Shown piece by piece: positions 54,627 to 62,869 of a stretch of DNA of 64,000 bases. Source of the stretch: CAVTSA01 sp963737225 (GTDB lineage Bacteria; Chloroflexota; Dormibacteria; Dormibacterales; Dormibacteraceae); NCBI GenBank assembly GCA_963737225.1, contig CAVTSA010000002.1, positions 186,001 to 250,000 on the forward strand, read 5' to 3'. Position 1 is the stretch's first letter, and each line of letters starts with the position of its first letter. A program made the position numbers and the translations under genes. Under the pieces are notes generated by a model. That model ran no database searches. It was not told the DNA's origin and worked only from the letters and a program-made list of their open reading frames with translations.

Positions 54627-55516
54627 GAAATCGCTACCTGGAGATCGCGGACGAGATCGAGCGCGAGCTCCGCGCCGGCGGCATGGTGGGGGGTGCCCCG
54701 GTGCCTTCGACGCGCGCCATCGTCGCGCGCTGGGACGTCGCGATGGCGACCGCGTCAAAGGTGCTGGCCGAGCTCGCCCAGCGGGGGCTGGTGCGGGCGC
54801 GACCGGGTGTCGGAACCGTGGTCACCGGGCGGATGCAGCCGGCACCGCCCGCGCGGGTCGAGCCTCCATCCGCTCTGACGCGAGCCCGCATCGTCGAAGC
54901 CGGGATCGAGGTCGCCGACCGGGAGGGCCTGGACGCGCTCTCCATGCGCCGCGTGGCCGGCGACCTGGGGGTGGCCCCGATGGCGCTCTACCGGCACGTC
55001 GCCGACAAGGAGGGGCTGGTGACGCACATGCTCGACCGCGCGTACGCACAGTGGGAGCCACCGGAACCGGGGCCGGCGACCTGGCGTCGGCGGGTGGAAG
55101 CCGCGCTGCGCGGGTTCTGGGACACATGTCACCGGCACCCCTGGGTCGCGCCGGCGACGTCGATGACGCGCCCGCAGGCGACTCCCGGGGCCCTTCCGTT
55201 CGCGGACTTCCTGCTCGCCGCCCTCGCCGAGCTGGGCCTCTCGCACGCCGACACGTTCACCGCCTATCTGGCGCTGCTGAACTACGCGCGGGGGATGGCG
55301 CTCACGCTCTACGCGGAGCGCGAGCAGGAGTCGCTCACCGGCATCGACAACGAGGCGTGGATGGAGGGCCAGGAGGGACAGCTGCGGGCGGCACTGGCGA
55401 CCGGCGACTTCCCCACGTTCCGGCGCTTCGTCTCCCGCCCCTACGACTTCGACCTCGACACCATCTTCGAGTTCGGGCTGGGGCGCCTGCTCGACGGCCT
55501 CGACCCCGACCGCTAA
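54611..55516 (+). CDS. Hybrid regulator with GntR and TetR DNA-binding domains
   Basis: This 301 aa regulator has a GntR winged HTH at about 5-75 (PSTRAIVARWDVAMATASKVLAELAQRGLVRARPGVGTVV). A complete TetR N-terminal HTH follows at about 90-135 (SMRRVAGDLGVAPMALYRHVADKEGLV), then a TetR_C-type ligand domain. Both are expected to contact DNA, which is uncommon although such fusions exist in actinobacteria. ATG 54611 follows AGCAGG rather weakly. It is divergent from the FAD monooxygenase. The TetR_C part suggests a ligand like those of tetracycline-type repressors, but this is not proven. Confidence 0.85.
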   Translation: MRTSARNRYLEIADEIERELRAGGMVGGAPVPSTRAIVARWDVAMATASKVLAELAQRGLVRARPGVGTVVTGRMQPAPPARVEPPSALTRARIVEAGIEVADREGLDALSMRRVAGDLGVAPMALYRHVADKEGLVTHMLDRAYAQWEPPEPGPATWRRRVEAALRGFWDTCHRHPWVAPATSMTRPQATPGALPFADFLLAALAELGLSHADTFTAYLALLNYARGMALTLYAEREQESLTGIDNEAWMEGQEGQLRAALATGDFPTFRRFVSRPYDFDLDTIFEFGLGRLLDGLDPDR

Positions 55517-55580
55517 GGACGTTTGTAGACGAACCGCCCTCATTCGGCGCCGGGAAGGGTGCTGCTGTAGACAAACGTCC
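55517..55580. repeat. Inverted-repeat element, family B, copy 5 (best preserved ends)
   Basis: GGACGTTTGT (55517-55526) and ACAAACGTCC (55571-55580) are perfect 10 bp inverted ends of a 64 bp element that begins directly after the TAA stop of the regulator, with ilvA convergent 35 bp further. GTAGAC occurs at both inner edges. Confidence 0.8.
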
Positions 55581-55615
55581 GCCGCGAACGTGGAGAAGGG
55601 GGAGGGGCCGCGGGG

Positions 55616-56866
55616 TCAGATCACGTAGTCGTAGAGCAGCTCGTCGCTGGACAGCTGTCGGTAGTTGACCCCCACCCGCGCCATCCGACGGAGCAGCGGC
55701 GCGAGATCCCGGCGGTCGCGCAGCTCGAGGCCCACCAGTGCCGCTCCCCGCTCCTTCTGGTTCTTCTTCAGGTACTCGAAACGCACGATGTCGTCCGTCG
55801 GCCCCAGCGCCCGATCGACGAAGCGCCGCAGCTGCCCGGGCTTCTGCGCGAACTCGATGATGAAGTAGTGCTTGCGCCCCTCGAAGACGAGGCTGCGCTC
55901 GAGGATCTCGGGGTAGCGGAGGATGTCGTTGTTCCCTCCGCTCAGCACGCAGACCACACGACGTCCCTCGATCGCGGGCGCCAGCGAGTCGAGCGCGGAG
56001 ATGGGCAGCGCTCCCGCCGGCTCGGCGATGATGCCGTCGTCCTGATAGAGCTCGACCACGGTCGTGCAGACCTTCCCCTCGGGCACCACGAGCACCCGAT
56101 CCACGCAGCGCTGGAACACGGCCAGCGTGGTGGTCCCCACCTCCTGCACCGCGGCGCCGTCGACGAACCGATCGATCTCCGGAAGCTTGATCGGGTGACC
56201 CGCCGCCAGCGCCGCGGTCATCGAGGCCGCTCCCGCCGGTTCGGCTCCCACCACCAGCGCCGAGGGATACGCCTGCTTGACGTAGGCGGCGATCCCGGCC
56301 AGAAGCCCACCCCCGCCGACGCCGGCGACGACCACCTCCGGTCCGCCTTCCAGGTCCTCCACGATCTCCTTGCCGATCGTCCCCTGGCCCGCGATCGTCA
56401 TCGGATCGTCAAAGGGCGGCACCGGGAGCGCACCGGTCTCGGCGGCGAACGCGACCGCCGCCTCGCCGGCGTCGTCGTAGGTGTCGCCGACCAGCCGGAC
56501 GTCGACCCGGGGACCGCCGAAGTGACCGACGCGCGTGACCTTCTGATCGGGGGTCACCGTCGGCATGAAGATGGTGGCGGGGATCCGGTTCAGCGCACAC
56601 GCGGCGGCGACGCCCTGGGCGTGGTTGCCGGCGCTCGCGCAGACCACGCCGCGCTCGCGGGCCTCGCCGCCCAGCGATGCGATCTTGTTGTAGGCACCCC
56701 GGATCTTGAACGACCGGACCGTCTGCTGGTCCTCGCGCTTGAGCCAGACATCGGCGGCGTAGCGGTCCGAAAGGCGGGCCGAACGCTCCAGCGGGGAGCG
56801 GAGCGCGATGCCCTGCAGACGGGTCGCCGCCTCCTCGATGGCGACGATCAGCGCTGACGACTCCAT
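55616..56866 (-). CDS. ilvA: Threonine ammonia-lyase with ACT-like C-terminus
   Basis: This PLP enzyme makes 2-oxobutanoate from threonine for isoleucine synthesis. The 416 aa length matches the short Bacillus-type IlvA. PLP lysine is in VRSFKIRGAYNK at about 58, the Ser/Gly phosphate loop in GVGGGGLLAGIA at about 186 and the C-terminal ACT-like regulatory region in RKHYFIIEFAQKPGQLRRFVDRAL at about 330-400. ATG 56866 begins MESSALIVAIEEAA. A second, ACT-less paralogue lies at 58535-59596. No T-box or attenuator was recognised upstream. Confidence 0.92.
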   Translation of the reverse strand: MESSALIVAIEEAATRLQGIALRSPLERSARLSDRYAADVWLKREDQQTVRSFKIRGAYNKIASLGGEARERGVVCASAGNHAQGVAAACALNRIPATIFMPTVTPDQKVTRVGHFGGPRVDVRLVGDTYDDAGEAAVAFAAETGALPVPPFDDPMTIAGQGTIGKEIVEDLEGGPEVVVAGVGGGGLLAGIAAYVKQAYPSALVVGAEPAGAASMTAALAAGHPIKLPEIDRFVDGAAVQEVGTTTLAVFQRCVDRVLVVPEGKVCTTVVELYQDDGIIAEPAGALPISALDSLAPAIEGRRVVCVLSGGNNDILRYPEILERSLVFEGRKHYFIIEFAQKPGQLRRFVDRALGPTDDIVRFEYLKKNQKERGAALVGLELRDRRDLAPLLRRMARVGVNYRQLSSDELLYDYVI

Positions 56867-56882
56867 GGGCGGGTCCCCGAGT

Positions 56883-57299
56883 CTAGGAGGGCGGCCGGGC
56901 CGGCAGGCGACCCGACCCCCCACCCAGCCGCCTCCCGATCTCCCAGTGGTGTCCGTCGGGCGCCGCCAACCGGCCGAGGTGCCACCCGTGCCCGTCGTAC
57001 ATGGGGGCGATCTCGGTCGCCCCGGCCGTGAGGGCGCGCGCGAACAGTGCATCGGGCGCGGCCGTCTCCAGGACCATCCGCACGCACCGGCCGTTCAGAG
57101 CGCGCGGGCTCGCGTCGGGCTCCAGGGTGACCCAGAACTCGGCGCCGTCGACCGCCAGGCCGACCACCTGCACCACCCCGGTCGGGTCCGTGAAGCGGTG
57201 GTGCTCGGTGGCTCCCATCGCCTCGCGGTAGAAGGCCGCCGCCGCCTCCGCGTCATCCACCGAGAGCCAGGGCGCGATCGAAGTCACGGGGCCGGCCAT
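56883..57299 (-). CDS. VOC family protein (glyoxalase/PhnB-like)
   Basis: This 138 aa protein of paired beta-alpha-beta-beta-beta units starts SIAPWLSVDDAEAAAAFYREAMGAT and ends DGHGWHLGRLAAPDGHHWEIGRRL. The His and Glu in DGHHWE would be metal ligands. Substrate is unknown. Such short VOC proteins include PhnB-like and bleomycin-resistance-like members. It lies 16 bp upstream of ilvA on the same strand, possibly by chance. Confidence 0.82.
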   Translation of the reverse strand: MAGPVTSIAPWLSVDDAEAAAAFYREAMGATEHHRFTDPTGVVQVVGLAVDGAEFWVTLEPDASPRALNGRCVRMVLETAAPDALFARALTAGATEIAPMYDGHGWHLGRLAAPDGHHWEIGRRLGGGSGRLPARPPS

Positions 57300-57639
57300 G
57301 GAAGTCTCTCCACAACGGGGCTGACGGGGTACGCGACCAGGCTATCGGCACGCTGCGCGGGCGTCCTGGCGAACGGACCGCTGGACACGGAGGCGCCGAT
57401 TGCTTTACCGTCCCTTCATCCAGAGAACTGGGGAGGGAGGACGGCACAGCGCCGGGCGTCGCCGGGCGCGCTGTCGCCGGCGGACCGCGATGCGGCCAGG
57501 CCGGGAGCGCCGGCTGTCGCCGATCTCCTGACGGTTCTGGCGTCCACCTAGGGGTAGGGGAGGCGCCGTAGGGGACGGCGCGGTGAGCGCCGTCCCCGAC
57601 CGGCTGCTGCTCGGACGTGCTGCCGGACCCGCTCTCAGG
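57300..57639. other. 340 bp stretch without an accepted gene
   Basis: The gap separates two VOC genes on the minus strand. It holds the presumed promoter of the first VOC gene, GC-rich imperfect dyads and the perfect hairpin at 57571-57597. Open frames crossing it on both strands have shadow-frame codon use and no Shine-Dalgarno. I see no RNA gene or repeat family member in it. Confidence 0.5.
57571..57597. terminator. Perfect 11 bp hairpin downstream of VOC gene
   Basis: GGGGACGGCGC (57571-57581), loop GGTGA and GCGCCGTCCCC (57587-57597) pair without mismatch, 43 bp beyond the end of the VOC gene at 57640-58053 in its transcription direction. There is no T-run, so it is a terminator or 3'-end stabiliser by position. 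Confidence 0.65.
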
Positions 57640-58053
57640 TCAGGCGAGGTAGTCGACCGGCCACTCCTGCAAGCCCCACAGGTTCCCGTCCGGATCGCTG
57701 AACCAGGCGTACTTGACGCCGCCGATCTCCTGGACCTCGCCGACGTCCACGCCCCGCCGCACCAGGGCATTCCTCGACGCCTGGACGTCCCGCACCACCA
57801 GGTGCAGGCCCTTGACCGATCCCGGCACCATGTCGGTGATCGGCCCCATGCCGGTGCCGAACACGATCGCGCACGAGGAACCGGGTGGCGTGAACTGCAC
57901 GACCCGCATGCCTTCCATCACCTGCGTGTCGTGCAGGTTGCCGAAACCGGCGCGCTGGTAGAACTCCTTCGCTCGATCGACGTCCGAAACCGGAACCGGC
58001 ACCAGTTCGAGCCGCATCTCCGGGACGGCTTCCGGGTCTTCCTGACCGGCCAT
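57640..58053 (-). CDS. VOC family protein under a palindromic operator
   Basis: This 137 aa glyoxalase-fold protein includes ELVPVPVSDVDRAKEFYQRAGF at the N-terminus and GVKYAWFSDPDGNLWGLQEW near the end, with a metal-binding His (GLHLVVRDV) and Glu region. ATG 58053 has GAGGAGG 6 nt upstream. The predicted promoter carries a 19 bp palindrome at 58117-58135, nearly the same as the one before the DUF899 gene 4.7 kb away, so the two are probably coregulated. The substrate is unknown. Confidence 0.85.
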   Translation of the reverse strand: MAGQEDPEAVPEMRLELVPVPVSDVDRAKEFYQRAGFGNLHDTQVMEGMRVVQFTPPGSSCAIVFGTGMGPITDMVPGSVKGLHLVVRDVQASRNALVRRGVDVGEVQEIGGVKYAWFSDPDGNLWGLQEWPVDYLA

Positions 58054-58116
58054 GGTCACCTCCTCGAAACGGAACCTGCGCGGGGCCTGACAGCTCGCGG
58101 CGGAGCGTAGCACACC

Positions 58117-58135
58117 ATGTGAACGACGTCCACAT
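58117..58135 (-). promoter_or_regulatory. Shared palindromic operator, VOC gene copy
   Basis: ATGTGAACGACGTCCACAT is a near-perfect dyad. Read on the minus strand, TGGACG with a 17 nt spacer to TACGCT forms a possible promoter that overlaps the dyad, as expected for a repressor site. The same dyad and following TGGTGYTAC occur before the DUF899 gene. Confidence 0.6.
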
Positions 58136-58244
58136 CTGGGCGATGCGCGCCCCTCCAGCCGGCGATCGCGATCGGGGTGTGATCGTGCCGGGCGGCCCAC
58201 CGGCCCGGCGATCGAATTGAGAGCCGGGCGTAGACTAGGCCACC

Positions 58245-58538
58245 TTGGCACGATCATCGACACCGCGGCGCAGCGCACGACGCCCCCCGCGAAAGCACAC
58301 GAACCCTGCAGGCGAGGTCCAGAAGGAAGAGGCGATCGTCTTCGATGCGACGATCACCGAGGCCCTGCCCAACACCATGTTCGAGGTCGAACTCGAGAAC
58401 GGTCACAAGCTGATCGCGTACGCGGCCGGCCGCATGCGCCGCTTCCGCATCCGCATGACGCCCGGCGACCGGGTCCGCGTCGAGCTCTCCCCTTACGACC
58501 TGAATCGCGGCCGGATCGTCTACCGCTACCGCGACTAA
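58245..58538 (+). CDS. infA: Translation initiation factor IF-1 with basic N-terminal extension
   Basis: This S1/OB-fold factor binds the ribosomal A site during initiation. The core from about 25 reads QKEEAIVFDATITEALPNTM, FEVELENGH and PGDRVRVELSPYDLNRGR, clearly IF-1. It uses TTG 58245 and so has about 24 extra residues rich in Arg, Pro and Ser (MARSSTPRRSARRPPRK...). No other start codon fits the core. The gene stands away from the ribosomal-protein cluster where infA normally lies, so it may be a second, IF-1-like copy. The stop overlaps the convergent threonine ammonia-lyase by a few bases. Confidence 0.9.
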   Translation: MARSSTPRRSARRPPRKHTNPAGEVQKEEAIVFDATITEALPNTMFEVELENGHKLIAYAAGRMRRFRIRMTPGDRVRVELSPYDLNRGRIVYRYRD

Positions 58539-59596
58539 GCCGCCCCTCTCAGGGGGCCGTCGGATCTCGTCTCGATCACGCGACGATTCTTTCGTCCGTA
58601 CTCGAAGGCGAGGGCGCGCTCGAGGATCTCCGGGTACCGGTGGACGTCGTTGTTGCCGCCGCTCAGGATGCAGACGACGCTCTTGCCGCGGAGGCCGGCG
58701 CCGAGGTGCCCGAGTGCGGCTATCGCCAGCGCTCCCGCCGGCTCCGCGATGATCCCGTCATCCTGGTAGAGGTCGAGGAGCGCGCTGCAGATCTCGCCCT
58801 CGTGCACGACCAGCATCCGGTCGAGCGTGCTCGCGATGATGTCGAACGTCATCCGCCCGACTTCCTGCACGGCGGCGCCGTCGACGAAATGGTCGATATG
58901 AGGCAGCCTGACCGGTCGACCTCGCAGCATGGCCTCGGTCATCGACGGCGCGCCCGCCGGCTCCGCGCCCACGATTCGGGCCCGGGGTCGAAGCCATCGA
59001 AGGTACCCCGCGATCCCCGCCGCCAGGCCCCCGCCGCCGACACCGGCAAGCACGAGGTCGGGTCCCTCGGGCAGGTCGACCAGGAGTTCCCGCGCGATCG
59101 TGCCCTGCCCGGCGATGGTCATCGGGTCGTCGAAGGGTGGGACCACCAGGGCGCCGGTGGCGGCGGCGTGGGCGGCGGCCGCGTCGCCCGCCTCGTCGAA
59201 CGTCTCGCCGACCAGCCGGATGACGACGTGCTCACCGCCGAAGTGCAGCACCCGGTGCACCTTCTGGTCCGGGGTGCAGGTGGGCATGAAGATGGTCGCC
59301 GCGATCCCCAGGCGGGAGGCGGCGAAGGCGACGCCCTGTGCGTGGTTGCCGGCGCTGGCGCACACCAGGCCCTGGGCGCGCGCGGCGGAGCCGAGCGAGA
59401 CCACCTTGTTGAAGGCGCCCCGGAGCTTGAAGGATCGAACCGGCTGGAGGTCCTCGCGCTTCAGGTAGACGTCGGCGGCGTATCGCTTGGAGAGCCGCTC
59501 AGAGCGCTGGAGAGGGGTGTGCAGGGCCACACCGTCTATGCGTGCAGCGGCCTCCTCGACCTCCTCCACGATGCTCCCAGGGCGGATCGCCCGCAT
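58535..59596 (-). CDS. Threonine ammonia-lyase-like PLP enzyme lacking the ACT domain
   Basis: This 353 aa paralogue of the ilvA at 55616 has the PLP lysine in PVRSFKLRGAFNKV, the phosphate loop in GVGGGGLAAGIAGYL and the AVQEVGRMTFDI stretch. It ends just where the ACT region begins in its paralogue (RKNRRVIETRSDG against RKHYFIIEFAQ). It may therefore be insensitive to isoleucine, like catabolic threonine/serine dehydratases. ATG 59596 is chosen. The longer frame to 59695 adds unlike residues. IF-1 is convergent and overlaps by 4 bp. Confidence 0.88.
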   Translation of the reverse strand: MRAIRPGSIVEEVEEAAARIDGVALHTPLQRSERLSKRYAADVYLKREDLQPVRSFKLRGAFNKVVSLGSAARAQGLVCASAGNHAQGVAFAASRLGIAATIFMPTCTPDQKVHRVLHFGGEHVVIRLVGETFDEAGDAAAAHAAATGALVVPPFDDPMTIAGQGTIARELLVDLPEGPDLVLAGVGGGGLAAGIAGYLRWLRPRARIVGAEPAGAPSMTEAMLRGRPVRLPHIDHFVDGAAVQEVGRMTFDIIASTLDRMLVVHEGEICSALLDLYQDDGIIAEPAGALAIAALGHLGAGLRGKSVVCILSGGNNDVHRYPEILERALAFEYGRKNRRVIETRSDGPLRGAA

Positions 59597-59744
59597 GAAT
59601 CCAGTATTCGCGTCTGGCTCGCGATTCAAAATCGGACGTTGTACCCAAATCCGAGGCCCGGTTGTCCCGGGACTGGCGGGCGGACGCCTCGGCACGGCGT
59701 GACTGAGGCCCGCCCCAGACCCCTACGTCCTCGGAGTTGGCCGT

Positions 59745-59809
59745 TGGTGCACCTATCGCCCACTTGCGCTGCTCTGGAAAGGGCGATTGGTGCACCAGCC
59801 GCCCTTTCC
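59745..59809. repeat. Paired repeat, family D, copy 2
   Basis: TTGGTGCACC occurs at 59745 and 59788, 43 bp apart, with ATCGCCC and GGGCGAT complementary between them. The palindrome GGTGCACC is shared with the triple repeat at 47036-47149. It lies between the ends of two minus-strand genes, upstream of one and downstream of the other. Confidence 0.65.
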
Positions 59810-59856
59810 ATCTCCGTCGGGGTCTCACCGTCCGGAGGTCACCGCACCGTAGCGGG

Positions 59857-60921
59857 TCAGTTCCCGAGCGCGCCCGCCGCCCACACGATGCCGCGACGCG
59901 TCAGCTCGCGAACCTCCGGCACCTCGAAGTCCGCTTCGACGTGCCCAAGCGTGTGGACGAAGACCCGTCCCCGGCCCCAGCCGCGCGTCCAGACCACCGG
60001 CAGCGTCACGCCCTCGACCCAGGGCGCCTGCTGGCGGTGGCCGACGGTGGTGGTGGCCAGCACGTCGTTGCCGGGGTCGACATGCACGTAGTACTGCTCG
60101 CTCGTCATCTGGAAATCGGGCAGCCCGGCGACGATCGGGTGCCCGCGCCGCTCGGGGACGATCTCGACCGAGTAATCGATGATGTTGTCCGGGTGGGCGA
60201 CCCATTGGCCGCCGGTCATGAATTGATAGTCGGGGCTGGCCCGGAACGAGTCGATGATGCCGCCATGCCACCCCGCGAACCCGACCCCGCCCCGGACCGC
60301 CGCCAGCAGCCCGCCCAGCTGAGGGCGGGTGATCTCACCCTGGGTCCACGTCTGCACGATCACATCCAGCCGGCCCAGGGCCTCCAGGTCCGTATAGACG
60401 TCGAGCGTGTCGCGGACCAGGACTTCGACCCCGGCCTCTCGGAGAAGGGTGGCGACGCGGGCGGTCGTCTGCTGCGGCTCGTGGCCCTCCCAGCCCCCCC
60501 ACACCATCAAGGCTCTCAAGCCCCCTGGATCTGGCACGCAACGGAGTGTAGAGGACCGTTCGACGCGAGCCCCGGAGGCCCGCGAGGTCAGCCGGCGCAG
60601 ATCAGGCGGCGGAGTCTGGGTCTCGCTGGTCGGCTCGACCTGAGACTGCCGCGCCTGGTCCCGCAGGCGCATGAGGCGCCCACGTACGTCGTCCAGCTGG
60701 GCAACCATCTCCTCCAGGGAGCGCTCGCCGGCCCACTCGTTGTCCAGGCCCTCCGAAACCAGCTGCAGGTGCCGGAGGCGGCGTATGGAATCACCGGCCG
60801 CGACGACCAGCTGGTCCACCGAGAGGAGCACACCGCGCGGGTCCTCAGGGCCGCCCTCGCGGCTCGCTCGCGACGGATGACGGCCCCTACCTTCGGCGGG
60901 CGTCACCCACATCCTAGCCAT
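59857..60921 (-). CDS. ThuA-like domain protein with N-terminal coiled-coil-like region
   Basis: The C-terminal 220 residues form a ThuA-like (class I glutamine amidotransferase-like) domain: LRALMVWGGWEGHEPQQTTA, VQTWTQGEITRPQL, VGFAGWHGGIIDSFRASP and GRGRVFVHTLGHVEADFE. ThuA is linked to trehalose or other sugar use, possibly as a hydrolase or kinase partner. The N-terminal 130 residues are helical and charged (SLEEMVAQLDDVRGRLMRLRDQAR) with a P/S/T linker. The third-position GC shows that part is coding. ATG 60921 follows GAGGAA. The exact start and the fusion are unproven. Confidence 0.75.
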   Translation of the reverse strand: MARMWVTPAEGRGRHPSRASREGGPEDPRGVLLSVDQLVVAAGDSIRRLRHLQLVSEGLDNEWAGERSLEEMVAQLDDVRGRLMRLRDQARQSQVEPTSETQTPPPDLRRLTSRASGARVERSSTLRCVPDPGGLRALMVWGGWEGHEPQQTTARVATLLREAGVEVLVRDTLDVYTDLEALGRLDVIVQTWTQGEITRPQLGGLLAAVRGGVGFAGWHGGIIDSFRASPDYQFMTGGQWVAHPDNIIDYSVEIVPERRGHPIVAGLPDFQMTSEQYYVHVDPGNDVLATTTVGHRQQAPWVEGVTLPVVWTRGWGRGRVFVHTLGHVEADFEVPEVRELTRRGIVWAAGALGN

Positions 60922-61044
60922 CGTTCCTCAGGCGAGAGAAGCTCGAGGCCCGCGGCGGCGTCACGCGCTCCGTCACTACAGGGGGGAACGCGCGGCGCCG
61001 GCGAAGTATCCGAAATCCGGACCAGGAGCGCCCGGATCAGCGGG

Positions 61045-62092
61045 TCACGCCAACGCCAGGCGATCGCCCGTCCACCGAACCAGGACCATCCGGTGTCCGG
61101 TCTGCTCGCCTGACCCGGTGTCGATCTCGAACTCGCCGAACAGCGTCGTGGTGCGGAGCTCGCCGGCGGCCCGCCACAGTGCGGTCCGGTCCGCGGCGCC
61201 CGCCGTGCGCGCGCAGTGCACGCCGATCACGGCGGCGGCCACCGCCTGCACCCCCGGGTAATCGAGGGGCTGATGCCACCGGTCCCGATAGGCGCCCACG
61301 AAGGACGCCTCGGCCGGCCCCCGTTCGGCGCCGGCGGAGCGGCCGGCCACCCACTGCGCCACCCCCAGGACCCCGTCGTGCCTGGCCGTCAGATCGCTGA
61401 ACCCGTGCACCCCGGCCCCGACCGCGCAGAGCACCCTGGGGGGCGAGCCACAGCCGGTCGACCCAGCTCGCTACTAGTGCGTCCTCCTCCAGCGATCCGG
61501 CCGAGAACAGGCTCCAGGGCATGAAGGGGGCCGGACCGCGCGAGCAGATCGGCGGAGGTGACGCGCCGGTGCGCGATGCCGGTCGCCGTACACCGGTCGG
61601 CCGCCCCGCGCGCGACCTGCCGCGCAAAGCGCCCGGCACCTTCGGCGATCCAGAGCTCGGTATCGATCCCTACGGTCCCCGCGGTCGCGAACCAGGCCAG
61701 AAACGGCTCGGCGTAGCGGGGGGTCGGGGTGAGCACGGAGACCACGTGGCCCCCAAAGCCGCGTTCCACGTGCGAGCCCGAACCACCGTGGTTCCAGAGC
61801 AGGCCGCCGTCCTCCTGCACCGCCCGTGCGGCGGCGCTCGCCAGGACCGTCGAGTACGGCCCCAACAGCAGATCGGCGCGACGGCCGAGCCGCTGCGCCG
61901 CCGCCGCCGCCCGCGCCGGGCTTCCCTCGTCGTCGACCACGTCCAGGACAACCCCGGTATCCCACTCGGCCCAGAGCCGCAAGGCGCGCGCCGCTTGCGT
62001 CCCGAAGTGATGGTACGGGCCGGACAAGGAGAGGGCGGCGCCGACACGAAGGGCGGCGCCGCCCCGGCTTCCAGTCCGCGGTGGGTTCAGGA
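61045..62092 (-). pseudogene. Decayed or mis-assembled Leu/Ile/Val-type (PBP1) binding protein
   Basis: Three overlapping frames together encode one protein. Frame one has VGAALSLSGPYHHFGTQAARALRLW and LLLGPYSTVLASAAARAVQ. Frame two has PFMPWSLFSAGSLEEDALV, and frame three has VLCAVGAGVHGFSDLTARHDGVL. The changes fall in C-homopolymers on the coding strand (G5 at about 61526-61530 and G6 near 61438-61443 of the plus strand). No signal peptide or good start codon is seen next to the DUF899 stop. Restored, it would be a type I receptor of about 340 aa, possibly of ABC or regulatory type. Confidence 0.65.
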
Positions 62093-62782
62093 GGGAGTCC
62101 CGTACTCGTCGTGCAGGCGCCACCACTCGTACGGCGGGGTCTGCGGGTAGCCCTCCGGCGAGTCCTCCCAGCTCTCCTGACGCCCGAGCGCGGTGAGGTC
62201 GAGGTACGACCATGTGCTCCCGATCGCCTCGTCACCGCGGGCTTCGGTGGAGTACGTGCGGAAGACACGGTCGCCGTCGCGGATGAAGGCGTTGTTCCCA
62301 TGCCACTCGTCGACTCCGAAGTCCTTGTCGAAGTCGTCGGTCAGCGTGTACCAGGGCACCTGCCACCCCATCCGCCGGCGGTACCTCTCGATGTCCGCCT
62401 GCGGGGCCCGCGATACGTAGACGAGGGTCGTGTCGCGCGCGTTCAGGTGGGCCAGGTTGGACACCTGGTCGGCGCCGAAGGAGCAGCCGGGGCACCCGCT
62501 CTCGGGCCAGTTGGCCACGCCCGGCTCGAAGAAGAAACGGTAGACGATCAGCTGGGTGCGACCCGCGAATAGGTCGAGCAGGCTGACCCGGCCTTCCGGT
62601 CCCTGGAAGTGATACTCCTTGGTGACCTCCATCCAGGGCATCCGCCGCCGCTCAGCGGCCAGCGCGTCGCGGGCCCGGGTCACCTCCTTCTCCCTGACCA
62701 GGAGCTTCTGGCGAGCGGCCGTCCACTCCTCTTCGGAGACGACCGGCGGCGTGTTCATGGTGGCGAATTGCGACTCTGGCAT
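62087..62782 (-). CDS. DUF899 thioredoxin-like protein under a palindromic operator
   Basis: This 231 aa thioredoxin-fold protein of the DUF899 family has the motif ESGCPGCSFGADQVSN with the C-P-x-C redox pair. Other features are LFAGRTQLIVYRFFFEPG and a C-terminal YLDLTALGRQESWEDSPEG. ATG 62782 has GAGGAGG 6 nt upstream. The 19 bp palindrome at 62835-62853 in the promoter matches the one before the VOC gene. Function is unknown. Genes of this group are often found with ArsR regulators and VOC or SRPBCC proteins, but no ArsR gene is in the window. Confidence 0.9.
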   Translation of the reverse strand: MPESQFATMNTPPVVSEEEWTAARQKLLVREKEVTRARDALAAERRRMPWMEVTKEYHFQGPEGRVSLLDLFAGRTQLIVYRFFFEPGVANWPESGCPGCSFGADQVSNLAHLNARDTTLVYVSRAPQADIERYRRRMGWQVPWYTLTDDFDKDFGVDEWHGNNAFIRDGDRVFRTYSTEARGDEAIGSTWSYLDLTALGRQESWEDSPEGYPQTPPYEWWRLHDEYGTPS

Positions 62783-62834
62783 CGATGCCTCCTCACCCGG
62801 TGGGCTCAAATCTCGCGGTAAGTGTAGCACCAAT

Positions 62835-62853
62835 ATGTGGACGCCGTCCACAT
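62835..62853 (-). promoter_or_regulatory. Shared palindromic operator, DUF899 gene copy
   Basis: ATGTGGACGCCGTCCACAT is a nearly perfect dyad, extended by T and A at its ends. On the minus strand TGGACG is followed at 18 nt by TACACT, a possible promoter overlapping the operator. It is the twin of the site at 58117-58135. Confidence 0.6.
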
Positions 62854-62869
62854 ACTCGCGGGGCGATTT

